A stretch of 8,064 nucleotides of DNA from JAICKM01 sp035693165 (GCA_035693165.1 DASSGZ010000368.1:1-8064), one strand, 5' to 3'; positions 1 through 6,795 are shown, counted from the first letter of the stretch. Numbers and translations are program-made. Notes: generated from the letters alone by a model not told the origin.

Positions 1-1302
1 GACCGGCCCTTCACCGAGAGCGAGCGCGCCTTCCTGGAGACGATCCGCGACTGGGGCAAGAAAATCGTCATCGTGCTCAACAAGATCGACCTGATGGCGA
101 GTGCCACCGACCTGCAGCATGTGGTCGACTTTATTGCGCGCAACGCCCAGGCGCTGCTCGGCGTCACGCCCGATATCTTCCCGGTGTCGGCCCGGCTGGC
201 ACTGCAAGGCAAGCGCCTGCGCGCCGGCGAGGACAGGCAGCAGCGCGCCCAGGGGGAGACGCTGCTGCGCGCCAGCCGCTTCGACCGGTTGGAGTCCTAT
301 ATCTTCGCGACGCTGGACGAAGAAGGCCGCCTGCGCCTGAAGTTCCTGACCCCGCTGGGCATCGCCGAGCGCGTGCTGGAGAAGTACCGCAAAGTCGCCG
401 CCGAGCGGCTGGCGGTGCTGGCCGACGATTTCAAGACCAACGAGAACATCGACGCCCAACTGCAGGTCTACCAGGAGGACATGCGGACCCAGTTCGAGCA
501 TCGCCTGGCCGAGATTGAGAACATCATCTACGAGATGCGCGAACGCGGCGACGCCTTCTTCGAGGAAATGGTGCGCATCACGCATATCCGCCAGTTGATG
601 AACGCCGAGCTGGTGCGCGGGGCCTTCGAGCGCGAGGTGGTGGCCGACAGCGCCCAGCGGGTCGACGCCGCCGTGCAGGGCCTGATCGACTGGATGGTGG
701 ACCACGACCTGCGCATGTGGCAGTCGATCCAGGAGTACCTGGACCGGCGGAAGGCGGTGCGCGGGCGCGAGGACCAGATGATCGGGCAGGTGGGGCGGCA
801 GTTCGAGTACAACCGCACCCAGTTGCTGCAATCGGTGGGCAGCCGGGCCACCAAGGTGATCCAGGGCTACGACCGGGAGCGCGAGGCGCGGGAACTGGCC
901 GAGGAGATGCGCGCGGCGGTGAACCAGACCATCGGCGCGGCGGGGCTGGCCGGGGTCGGCGCGCTGGCCGCCGCCATCTTCACCGCGGCGCTGTTCGACG
1001 CCACGGCCGTGCTGATCTCCACGCTGGCCGCCGGGTTCGCGCTGTTCGTGCTGCCGCTGAAGAAGCGCCAGGCCAAGGAGCAGTTCCACTACAAGGTGCA
1101 GGAATTGCGCGAGAACCTGGCCCGCGGCATGCGCGAGCAATTCGAGACCGAGCTGGCCCGGTCCGTCGAGCGCATCTACGACGCCATCGCGCCCTATACC
1201 CGCTTCGTGAAGGCCGAGCACACCAAGGTCAGCGCGGCCGGCGAGGAGCTAGCGCGCCTGGATGGCGAGTTCGCCCGGCTACGCAAACGTATCGAAGGCT
1301 GA
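1..1302 (+). CDS. Bacterial dynamin-like GTPase, 3' part (gene starts before the window)
   Basis: The frame is open from base 1, so 433 C-terminal residues are visible and the start, with the P-loop (G1) and G2/G3 motifs, is missing. The visible part opens at the end of the GTPase domain: the G4 motif NKID is at visible residues 27-30, preceded by a hydrophobic strand (KIVIVL), and a G5-like SAR lies at 63-65. A long, charged, mostly helical stalk follows (about 110-305). Next are two closely spaced hydrophobic segments (about 311-332 and 334-353) separated by one Asp, then a basic KKR and a second helical arm to the end. This GTPase-helical arm-hydrophobic paddle-helical arm order is that of bacterial dynamin-like proteins, which bind and remodel membranes in a GTP-dependent way. 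The GTG at 73 is an internal codon, not the start. The gene is followed after 11 bases by the nitrilase-like gene. Family assignment is firm; the specific role (fusion, membrane repair, phage defence) cannot be told from this sequence. Confidence 0.9.
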   Translation, partial: DRPFTESERAFLETIRDWGKKIVIVLNKIDLMASATDLQHVVDFIARNAQALLGVTPDIFPVSARLALQGKRLRAGEDRQQRAQGETLLRASRFDRLESYIFATLDEEGRLRLKFLTPLGIAERVLEKYRKVAAERLAVLADDFKTNENIDAQLQVYQEDMRTQFEHRLAEIENIIYEMRERGDAFFEEMVRITHIRQLMNAELVRGAFEREVVADSAQRVDAAVQGLIDWMVDHDLRMWQSIQEYLDRRKAVRGREDQMIGQVGRQFEYNRTQLLQSVGSRATKVIQGYDREREARELAEEMRAAVNQTIGAAGLAGVGALAAAIFTAALFDATAVLISTLAAGFALFVLPLKKRQAKEQFHYKVQELRENLARGMREQFETELARSVERIYDAIAPYTRFVKAEHTKVSAAGEELARLDGEFARLRKRIEG

Positions 1303-1313
1303 ATCACCCACCC

Positions 1314-2108
1314 ATGAGCATCCGCGTCGCCGCCGTGCAGGCGTCCACGCCCACCGGGCGCGACGACGCGCGCGCGCTGGCCGAAGTCATTGGCGGGGCC
1401 GTCGTCGCGGGCGCCGAATTGATCGCACTGGCGCTGCGGCCCCCACCTCGCCCGCCCGCTGCCCCCGACCCGACCCCGCGCGCCCTGCGCGGATTGGCCG
1501 CCGGGCACAACGTCTGCCTGGTGGCCGGCCCCTATGTCGAGCGCGACGCGGATGGCCGGGCCTACCTGGCCGCGGGGCTCTGGGACCCGGCGGGCACGCT
1601 GATCGGCAGCGCGCGCCAGACGCACCAGCCGCCGGGCAGCGGGTGGGCCGCCGCCGATACGCTGGCCCCCCTGCCCCTGACCAGCCGTGACGGCGCCCGC
1701 CGGCTGCTGGGCCTCATCCTGGGCGAGGATATTCGCTACCCGGAAGTGGGGCGCATTCTGGCCTTGCAGGGCGCCACGGTGCTGATCCATCTGGGAGTCA
1801 TGCCCGCCCCGTATAATCCGTGGGAGCAAGAGCGGCGGCTCTGGCGCGAGGTGCAGGCCAACCAGACCTTCGGCCTGGAGAGCTATCCGCTAGTGCCGGG
1901 GGGCGGGGGCTACGCGCGCGTGCTCGCCCCTTGCGAGATGACGCCCGGCGGCAGCGGCATCCTGGCGGCGACCCACTCCCTGCGCGACCCCGCGGCGGCC
2001 ATCGCCGATTTAGATGCCGAGGCGCGGGAGGCCGTCATCGCCGCGTACCCGATAGCCCACCAGTTCAACAGGGATATGTACCACAAACTACCGGGCGCGT
2101 ATGATTAG
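1314..2108 (+). CDS. Nitrilase-superfamily (carbon-nitrogen hydrolase fold) protein lacking catalytic residues
   Basis: 264 residues from ATG 1314, a usual length for the family. The N-terminus (MSIRVAAVQAS) is the standard first strand of the CN-hydrolase fold. The block GEDIRYPEVGR at 137-147 matches the region that normally reads CYDxRFPExxR and holds the nucleophile. The fold is therefore clear, but the Glu-Lys-Cys triad is gone. The Cys is Gly137 (codon GGC at 1722). The Lys of the usual RKTH motif is Gln102 (RQTH). The Glu of the usual LPE motif falls at Leu41, followed by a proline-rich stretch (43-55) instead of the normal loop. The extra conserved Glu after the Lys is also not seen. 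No stop or frameshift interrupts the gene, which suggests a maintained non-enzymatic protein, or a divergent one, rather than a pseudogene. Another start in the same frame lies far upstream inside the dynamin gene, but homology begins at Met 1314. Only a weak, distant GAAGG precedes it, so translation may be coupled to the dynamin gene. The stop overlaps the next start. Substrate or partner is unknown. Confidence 0.82.
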   Translation: MSIRVAAVQASTPTGRDDARALAEVIGGAVVAGAELIALALRPPPRPPAAPDPTPRALRGLAAGHNVCLVAGPYVERDADGRAYLAAGLWDPAGTLIGSARQTHQPPGSGWAAADTLAPLPLTSRDGARRLLGLILGEDIRYPEVGRILALQGATVLIHLGVMPAPYNPWEQERRLWREVQANQTFGLESYPLVPGGGGYARVLAPCEMTPGGSGILAATHSLRDPAAAIADLDAEAREAVIAAYPIAHQFNRDMYHKLPGAYD

Positions 2109-3960
2109 GCGTCCTCGCCGCGAACTCTGGCTGCTCGGCGGCATTTTACTGCTGGCCGCGTTGGCCCGCTATACCGGCCTGACCCAGGGCTTCCCGCGCG
2201 ACTTCCACTGGGACGAGCGCATCTACTTCCACGAGGCGCTCTATGGCCTGGCGAACGGCCTGCGCCGCGAGTCCACCGTCTCGGCCAACCTGCCCTACCT
2301 GCTCATGCCCTGGCTGCTGGCGCAATGGCTGATCGGCACTCTCGCCGGGCAGATGCACAGCTTCGGCGATCTCGTCCGCAGCTACATCGTCGACCCCGCG
2401 CCGTTCCTGGCCGTGGCGCGCGCCGTCTGGGCCGCCACGGGCGTGCTCAGCGTGGCCGCGGTCTACCGCATCGGGCGGCGTATGGCCGGCCCGGCGGTGG
2501 GCCTGGTGGCCGCCTTCTTTCTGGCCGCGGCCTTCCTGCACGTGGCCGAGAGCCACTTCATCAAGAACGACGTGCCCGCCGGGCTGATGCTGCTGCTGGC
2601 GCTCGACGCCTGTTTCAGCATCCAGGAGCGCGGCGCGCGGCGCGACTATTTCTGGGCCGGGTTCTGGCTGGGCCTGGCGAGCGCCACCAAGTATTACGCC
2701 GCCGGGGTCGCGCCGGTCATCCTGCTGGCGCACTTCCTGCGGCGGGAGCCTGCCGGGGCGGCTCCCTCCCGGCTGCGCAGCCTGGCGCCGCTCGGTATCG
2801 CGCTGGGCGGTGCGCTGCTGGCCGCCGTCGCCTCGACGCCCGTGGCCGTCATCGACCCGCGCAACCTGTGGGACAGCCTGTCCTATGAATTCGGTGCCCA
2901 TTTCGGTTCCATCCCGACGAACGGCGTGCCGCAGTGGATGTTCTACCTGACCGAGCACCTGGGCCGGGGCATGGGCGCGATGCTGCTCGCCCTGGCGCTG
3001 ATCGGCATCGGGATCGTGCTCACGCGGCGCACGCCCAAGGGCGTGCTGCTGGCGGCGGTGCCGGTGCTGTTCTTCATCGCCCTGAACCTGCGGCCCTTCA
3101 ACTTCGCCCGCTACATCGTCCCGGCCATCCCGTTCCTCTGCCTGACCGCCGCGCTGGCGCTGCGGACCATCGTGGGCACCGTCTTGAGTCCGGCGCTGGC
3201 GCGGATGCGCGCGGTGGCCCTGGAGTATCCCACCCCGCTCACGCAACGGCTCACCTCGGGGCGCGTGCTGCGTGCTGCCGGCCCGGCCCTGCTGGCGCTG
3301 GGCGCGCTGGTCGCCGCCACGCCGTCGTGGGTGAACGTGGCGCGCTATGACCGCTACGCGCTCGCGCCGGACACGCGCAACGCGGCGCAGGCCTGGTTCG
3401 AGGCGGCGGTGCCGCCCGGCGCCCAGGTGCTGATCGAGGGGGGCGAAAGCTTCGAGCGCACCTCCAACCTGGGGCCGCAGATGTGGTTGGCGCCCGACGT
3501 GTTGCAGGCGCGCGGCCCGAACGAGGAGCGCGAGCGGTTCTTCTGGACGCAACTGCTGGACGTGGTGCGCGGCGCCCCCGCCTACCGGCTGAACCTGGTC
3601 GGGTCGGTGGAACGCACCACCCGCGTGGTGGACGGCCAGCGCGTGGGGGTGGATGTGCAGTCGATGGCCGAGTGGGAGCGGCCCGACTACGCCGTCTTGA
3701 TCAACTGGCGCAGCGACGATTTGCGGCCCGGCTCACCCAAACCGCTCTGGCAATCGCTGACCACCGACTACACGCTGGCGCGCACCTTCGCCTGCCGTCC
3801 CTGCTTCCCGGAGGACTACTACGCCTGGCGCATCGACTATCCGACCCTGGAGAGCATTCCCCTGCTGGGCGAACCCGCGCCTATCGCCGGGCCGGAGGTG
3901 CGCGTCTTTCAACGCAAGGACACGGCGTTTCCGCCGCGCGGCGACCCGGCGTCGCCCTGA
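2101..3960 (+). CDS. GT39/ArnT-like membrane glycosyltransferase (GT-C fold)
   Basis: 619 residues. Its N-terminal two thirds carry about 10-11 hydrophobic segments, for example near 9-22, 68-85, 105-125, 132-148, 159-172, 184-212, 230-250, 291-307, 313-330, 338-358 and 392-410. A soluble tail of about 200 residues follows. The first outward loop carries an adjacent acidic pair (WDER, Asp38-Glu39), as in GT-C enzymes that use polyprenyl-phosphate sugars. KNDVP at 155-159 matches the conserved acidic-proline motif of the GT39 protein-mannosyltransferase/ArnT group, and a TKYY stretch follows at about 194-197. The tail begins with a segment typical of these proteins (DTRNAAQAWFE...VPPGAQV) and has a CxxC (565-568). 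The likely role is transfer of a sugar from a lipid-linked donor to a lipid, protein or glycan on the outer face of the membrane; donor and acceptor cannot be inferred. ATG 2101 lies within the end of the preceding gene (8-base overlap) and has no clear Shine-Dalgarno, so translational coupling is likely. The gene ends 42 bases from a convergent gene. Confidence 0.85.
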   Translation: MIRRPRRELWLLGGILLLAALARYTGLTQGFPRDFHWDERIYFHEALYGLANGLRRESTVSANLPYLLMPWLLAQWLIGTLAGQMHSFGDLVRSYIVDPAPFLAVARAVWAATGVLSVAAVYRIGRRMAGPAVGLVAAFFLAAAFLHVAESHFIKNDVPAGLMLLLALDACFSIQERGARRDYFWAGFWLGLASATKYYAAGVAPVILLAHFLRREPAGAAPSRLRSLAPLGIALGGALLAAVASTPVAVIDPRNLWDSLSYEFGAHFGSIPTNGVPQWMFYLTEHLGRGMGAMLLALALIGIGIVLTRRTPKGVLLAAVPVLFFIALNLRPFNFARYIVPAIPFLCLTAALALRTIVGTVLSPALARMRAVALEYPTPLTQRLTSGRVLRAAGPALLALGALVAATPSWVNVARYDRYALAPDTRNAAQAWFEAAVPPGAQVLIEGGESFERTSNLGPQMWLAPDVLQARGPNEERERFFWTQLLDVVRGAPAYRLNLVGSVERTTRVVDGQRVGVDVQSMAEWERPDYAVLINWRSDDLRPGSPKPLWQSLTTDYTLARTFACRPCFPEDYYAWRIDYPTLESIPLLGEPAPIAGPEVRVFQRKDTAFPPRGDPASP

Positions 3961-4002
3961 CCCCTGCTGCCAGGGAAGGCCGCCGGGCGCCCGCGCCGCG
4001 CG

Positions 4003-4593
4003 TTACTTGCCGGCTTCGCCGTTGCCGGTGACGCGCTGGGTCACGCCTTCGACCGCGTCGCCCGCCCGACTCGCCATGGCCTGCGCCGTGTCGCCGACTT
4101 TGTTGCCCACCGCCTGCGCCGTATCGCCCAGCCGGTTAAGCATGCCGCCGAAGATGCGCCCGGCATGATCCGCCCCAAGCTGCTGGTGCATGCGCTCGCG
4201 CACTTCGCTCTCCAGTTGCTCGATCTCGGCATCCAGGTCGTCGCGCCGCCGCCGCAGGGTGTTGAGGTCGCCGATGATGCGTTCCAGCGCACGCGTGCGG
4301 CTCGCCCTGGCGTTCGCGCGGGTGCCCGCGCGGGCTGGCCGCCCGGCGGCCCGTGTGCCGGCCCCGCCGGCTGTCTTGCCGCGCCCGGTCCCCCCGCTGC
4401 CCGCCGGGCGGCGGTCGGCCAGCCCGCGCAGCACACCCTCGGTGATCAGGTCCTTGTACGGCAAGTCGAGATGCGCCTGCACCTCCTTCAACGTGGCCTG
4501 CGGGTGGTCGCTCTTGTACGCGGCCACGGCGGCGCGGGTCTCGGCCTTCTGTTCGTCGTTCAGCTTCTGGCGCCGGTTCGTTTTGTCAGCCAT
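4003..4593 (-). CDS. Small basic coiled-coil protein with C-terminal 11-residue amphipathic repeats; function unknown
   Basis: 196 residues when started at the ATG at 4593 (MADKTNRR), chosen because a purine-rich GAGGAGGAG lies about ten bases before it. A start 20 codons further upstream is possible but has no such site. Parts in order: a charged helical N-terminus (about 1-60) with a helix-turn-helix-like stretch (TLKEVQAHLDLPYKDLI, 34-50); a low-complexity Gly/Ala/Arg linker (62-100) with AT-hook-like GRP; a predicted coiled coil (about 102-135, LERIIGDL...LDAEIEQLESEV); a short hinge; then three 11-residue repeats (155-187). There is no signal peptide or clear membrane span. The basic linker suggests nucleic-acid binding and the tail suggests a surface-seeking amphipathic helix, but both are inferences. 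It lies 72 bases downstream of the TPR gene on the same strand, probably in one transcript. I do not recognise a named family. Confidence 0.78.
   Translation of the reverse strand: MADKTNRRQKLNDEQKAETRAAVAAYKSDHPQATLKEVQAHLDLPYKDLITEGVLRGLADRRPAGSGGTGRGKTAGGAGTRAAGRPARAGTRANARASRTRALERIIGDLNTLRRRRDDLDAEIEQLESEVRERMHQQLGADHAGRIFGGMLNRLGDTAQAVGNKVGDTAQAMASRAGDAVEGVTQRVTGNGEAGK
4033..4131 (-). repeat. Three tandem 11-residue (33-base) repeats in the coiled-coil protein
   Basis: Residues 155-165 (LGDTAQAVGNK), 166-176 (VGDTAQAMASR) and 177-187 (AGDAVEGVTQR) align without gaps as [LVA]GD[TA][AV][QE][AG][VM]xx[KR]. The first two units are also alike at DNA level; the third has diverged. Eleven-residue periodicity with small, acidic and basic positions in fixed register is the pattern of LEA group 3 proteins, apolipoproteins and synucleins, whose repeats form amphipathic helices on lipid surfaces or during drying. 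The register is seen in the sequence; the function is an analogy. Confidence 0.8.
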
Positions 4594-4601
4594 ACCGGTC
4601 T

Positions 4602-4610
4602 CTCCTCCTC
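4602..4610 (-). promoter_or_regulatory. Ribosome binding site that sets the start of the coiled-coil gene
   Basis: Read on the minus strand this is GAGGAGGAG, containing a full AGGAGG about ten bases before ATG 4593. It favours that start over the in-frame ATG at 4653, which has no such purine run. Confidence 0.75.
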
Positions 4611-4615
4611 TGTGC

Positions 4616-4651
4616 GACCCGGTCAGGGTCGGATGGGGGGCGCAAAGCCCC
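4616..4651. other. Two small hairpins in tandem between the TPR and coiled-coil genes
   Basis: GACCC-GGTCA-GGGTC (4616-4630) and GGGGC-gcaaa-GCCCC (4637-4651) each form a 5-bp stem with a 5-base loop. They fill most of the 72-base gap between the two minus-strand genes. No T-run follows on either strand, so they are not typical terminators. A role in differential mRNA stability or translation is possible. In DNA this GC-rich such short stems can also occur by chance. Confidence 0.35.
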
Positions 4652-4665
4652 AACCCGGCGCGCCG

Positions 4666-6303
4666 TCAGGTGTCACCCGGCGCGTCGAGCTTTTGTAATA
4701 ATGCCTGGAGCGCGCTGTGCAAGGCCCGCACATCGCGGGGGTGCGGGGTGAGGCGAAACAGCCGCAGCTCGCCCCAGGCGGTGCCGCTCCAGAAAGGCAA
4801 CGTGGTCTCATTGGGCAGGCGCCCGGAATCAACCAGGGCGTAGCCCGCCTGCTGGCGCCCGGCGTAGCTGCCCGCGGTGCCGCGCAGGTGGGCCTCCAGT
4901 AGATCCTCGGCGGGCGGCGTGCCGGCGAGCGCCAGCAACGTCAGGGCGAGCTGCTCCAGCAGCGGTTCGCCCATCCAGATGAGCAGGGCACACGCAAGTG
5001 TCAGGCGCGGGTAAACCGTCACGATCTGCCGTGCGACCTGTGCGCCATCGGGCGCCGCGTGCGCGCGGTGCCTCTTTAGGGGCAGGCGCCGCCCGGTCCC
5101 CGGCGTGCCGGCCAGGCGGCGCAGCAGATGCAGCGACAGGAGGTCGTGCCAGCCCACGTAGGGATAGCCGCCGCCGGCCAGGGCCGGCAACGTCTCGCCG
5201 GTGTCGATGGCCGTGAGCAGGCGCTGCGCCAGCGGATCGGCGGGCAGCGCGGGCGACTCGCGCAGGAGCGCGGTGGCCTCGTCGGCACGGTCGAGGTTTG
5301 CCAGGGCCGTCGCCAGCAGGCGATTGCGCGCCGCGCCGGCCTGGCCCTCCTCGGCGGGGGCGGGCTGTAGCGCCGTCTCCCCGTCGGGCGCGAGCACGCG
5401 ATAGGCCAGCGCGTGCGCGCCGAGCAGGCCCGCCACTTCGGCCACGCGGGTGCGGTCCAGCAGGCGGCTCTGCGGCTCCAGGGCCGCGGCGGCGCGTTCG
5501 AGCAGCGCCAGCGAACCGGCCACGGCGCCGCCGGTCATCCAGCGGATGAAGGCCAGGGTCGCCAGGGCGTAGACATTGTTCGGGCTGACCTCGCGCAGCG
5601 TGGTCTCCAGGGTGGCGATGGCCCGGTCGGCCTGCCCGTTGTAGAAATAGGCGAGGCTCAGGTTGTTGCGCGGCTGCGGATACTTGGGGGCCAGGCGAAT
5701 GGCCTCGCGCAGTTCGCCCAGCGCCTGCGCCGGGTCGTCGTTAAACAGCAGCCGCAGGCGCCCGCGTTCGGCGGACATCATCGCCCGGTCCTGGAACTCG
5801 TCGTTCACCTTGGGGAAGCCCTCTTCCTCGCGCATGAAGATGACCAGGGCGGCCATCAGCGGCTGGGGATCGGGCAGGTCGAGGGCGACGGGCAGGGCCT
5901 GCACGTCGGTCCAGTAGCCGCGCAAGCTGTGCAGCGCGTGCACGGGCGCGCCGGCCTGCAAATAGACCTGCGCCAGGTGGTAGAGGATGATGGGGCTGCG
6001 CGGCCCGACCACCAGCGCCTCGGCCAGATTTTCGAGGCCCTGCTTCAAGCTCCCCGTCTGGGCGTAGAGCCAGCCGAGCAGGCCCAGGATGTCCGAATGA
6101 GCGGGCGCCCCGGCGCGGAGTCGCCGGCACACGGCCAGGGCATCGCGGTAGCGGCCCTGGGCCGTCAACTGGCGGGCATGGGCCAGCGCCGCTTCGGTCG
6201 CGGCGTCGAGCACACCCGCTCGCTGCGGATCCACCCGCTGCTCGTCGCGATCTAGTTTCATGGGATTCCGGGCCATCAGATCATCGCCCCACGCATCAGA
6301 CAT
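4666..6303 (-). CDS. TPR-repeat protein, function unknown
   Basis: 545 residues from ATG 6303. Helical pairs with TPR spacing occupy about residues 37-130 (for example LTAQGRYRDALAVCRRL, LGWLYAQTGSLKQGLENLAEAL and LAQVYLQAGAPVHALHSL) and again about 190-275 (NNLSLAYFYNGQADRAIATL, LATLAFIRWMTGG). The C-terminal 200 residues are rich in Leu/Ala helices but have no recognised domain. There is no signal peptide or transmembrane segment, so a cytoplasmic scaffold is likely; TPRs usually mediate protein-protein contacts. The start is uncertain: Met10 and Met15 are in-frame alternatives, and none has a strong Shine-Dalgarno. Met1 fits the promoter just upstream, giving a leader of about 23 bases. 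The gene leads a probable two-gene transcript with the coiled-coil gene. Confidence 0.82.
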   Translation of the reverse strand: MSDAWGDDLMARNPMKLDRDEQRVDPQRAGVLDAATEAALAHARQLTAQGRYRDALAVCRRLRAGAPAHSDILGLLGWLYAQTGSLKQGLENLAEALVVGPRSPIILYHLAQVYLQAGAPVHALHSLRGYWTDVQALPVALDLPDPQPLMAALVIFMREEEGFPKVNDEFQDRAMMSAERGRLRLLFNDDPAQALGELREAIRLAPKYPQPRNNLSLAYFYNGQADRAIATLETTLREVSPNNVYALATLAFIRWMTGGAVAGSLALLERAAAALEPQSRLLDRTRVAEVAGLLGAHALAYRVLAPDGETALQPAPAEEGQAGAARNRLLATALANLDRADEATALLRESPALPADPLAQRLLTAIDTGETLPALAGGGYPYVGWHDLLSLHLLRRLAGTPGTGRRLPLKRHRAHAAPDGAQVARQIVTVYPRLTLACALLIWMGEPLLEQLALTLLALAGTPPAEDLLEAHLRGTAGSYAGRQQAGYALVDSGRLPNETTLPFWSGTAWGELRLFRLTPHPRDVRALHSALQALLQKLDAPGDT

Positions 6304-6332
6304 CAGACACTCTGTGCCGGTAATTGAAATAC

Positions 6333-6361
6333 ATTGTACTAGCGATATGGGGTTTCGTCAA
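6333..6361 (-). promoter_or_regulatory. Sigma70-type promoter of the TPR gene
   Basis: On the minus strand, TTGACG (6361-6356) and TACAAT (6338-6333) are separated by exactly 17 bases, five of six matches in each box. The expected transcript start is near 6326, about 23 bases before ATG 6303. It lies in a locally AT-richer stretch that stands out from the GC-rich surroundings. Confidence 0.75.
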
Positions 6362-6482
6362 GTGCATCCGCCCAGTTGATCGCAATTTTATGTGTTCAAC
6401 AGGCGATTACACAGTTCTTAACGTTCTTCTCCCGCTGTTGCGCCAACTATGGAGACGGCAAAGTAGTCCACCACGGCAATTC

Positions 6483-6524
6483 TGATTAGCGATCAGGCCG
6501 GTTTCAAACCGGCCCCTACAATCA
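6483..6524. repeat. REP-like palindromic element
   Basis: The core GGCCGGTTT-C-AAACCGGCC (6496-6514) is a perfect 9+1+9 inverted repeat. It is followed by CCTACA and flanked by outer arms TGATT (6483-6487) and AATCA (6520-6524) that are also complementary. A second small inverted repeat, CTGAT/ATCAG (6482-6486/6492-6496), abuts it. The design resembles dispersed palindromic repeats scattered through intergenic DNA of many GC-rich bacteria. Only one copy is in this window, so dispersal is inferred. There is no T-run, so it is not a standard terminator. Confidence 0.55.
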
Positions 6525-6545
6525 CATGGTGTTTCCGGTGGCCTT

Positions 6546-6576
6546 TGAGAGCACCGCGGCGGCGGACACGCTCTCA
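6546..6576. other. Stem-loop in the intergenic region
   Basis: TGAGAGC (6546-6552) and GCTCTCA (6570-6576) are exact inverse complements around a 17-base GC-rich loop. It could be a protein-binding site or a transcript hairpin. No T-run follows and no gene is close enough to assign it. Confidence 0.35.
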
Positions 6577-6767
6577 GCGCCCGACCATGATAGACGGATG
6601 GGGAAATAGAGGACTATTCGGCCCGTCGATAGCGGGATTCGGCAAGGCAGGGCATGCCGCGCGCAAACGCAGCGCGATGCGCGCAGGACCCGGTTTCCGC
6701 AATTGCCCACCCCGCGGCCATAGAATTTGCAAGCGCGGGTTCCGGCAAATTGGGGGCGCCGGCCTCT

Positions 6768-6781
6768 AGAACATTTGTGCG
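6768..6781 (+). promoter_or_regulatory. Possible LexA/SOS-box-like operator before the ATPase gene
   Basis: AGAACATTTGTGCG matches the Bacillus-type SOS box CGAACATATGTTCG at 11 of 14 positions. It keeps the GAAC half and one mismatch in the GTTC half (GTGC). It lies over the expected -35 area of the promoter at 6790-6795, a normal place for a repressor. The downstream gene is a RecA-fold ATPase of a recombination type, which gives some biological sense. One imperfect site is weak evidence, and the LexA motif of this organism is unknown. Confidence 0.3.
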
Positions 6782-6786
6782 GGTTG

Positions 6787-6795
6787 TGGTATACT
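6787..6795 (+). promoter_or_regulatory. Extended -10 promoter of the ATPase gene
   Basis: TGGTATACT is an exact extended -10 (TGn) followed by a hexamer one base from TATAAT. The -35 area at 17-base spacing is poor (TAGAAC), as is common where the extended -10 carries recognition. The transcript would start at about 6801-6802, giving a leader of about 167 bases before the ATPase start at 6968. Confidence 0.65.

Larger units (their letters stand above)
6304..6767. other. Intergenic region between divergent genes, no supported protein gene
   Basis: Several short open frames cross this stretch on both strands, but none has a ribosome site, a recognisable protein or the strongly G/C-ending codons of the neighbours. 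About 6310-6490 is clearly lower in GC than the rest of the window. It contains the TPR promoter, a REP-like palindrome and a stem-loop, listed separately. An 11-base direct repeat, CGGCAAGGCAG, occurs at 6640-6650 and again at 6818-6828 in the ATPase leader. Nothing resembling a tRNA, an rRNA or a CRISPR array is visible. Confidence 0.6.

Noticed and set aside
2146..3552. Long open frame of 468 codons on the minus strand opposite the glycosyltransferase
   Set aside because: Low-complexity Gly/Arg/Gln/His-rich translation typical of the antisense of a GC-rich gene; the plus-strand protein has clear membrane and GT motifs.
3984..3993. CGGGCGCCCG palindrome between convergent genes as a bidirectional terminator
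   Set aside because: No loop space for a hairpin and no T/A runs on either side.
6375..6400. GTTGA/TCAAC inverted repeat upstream of the TPR promoter
   Set aside because: Only 5-bp arms with a 16-base gap in AT-richer DNA; too weak to call an operator.
6385..6400. TTATGTGTT-like sequence as a DnaA box in the low-GC region
   Set aside because: Several mismatches to TTATNCACA, a single site, and no origin-linked genes nearby.
6522..6710. 62-codon open frame on the minus strand
   Set aside because: No ribosome site, no recognisable protein, composition unlike neighbouring genes, and it runs through a stem-loop; most likely chance.
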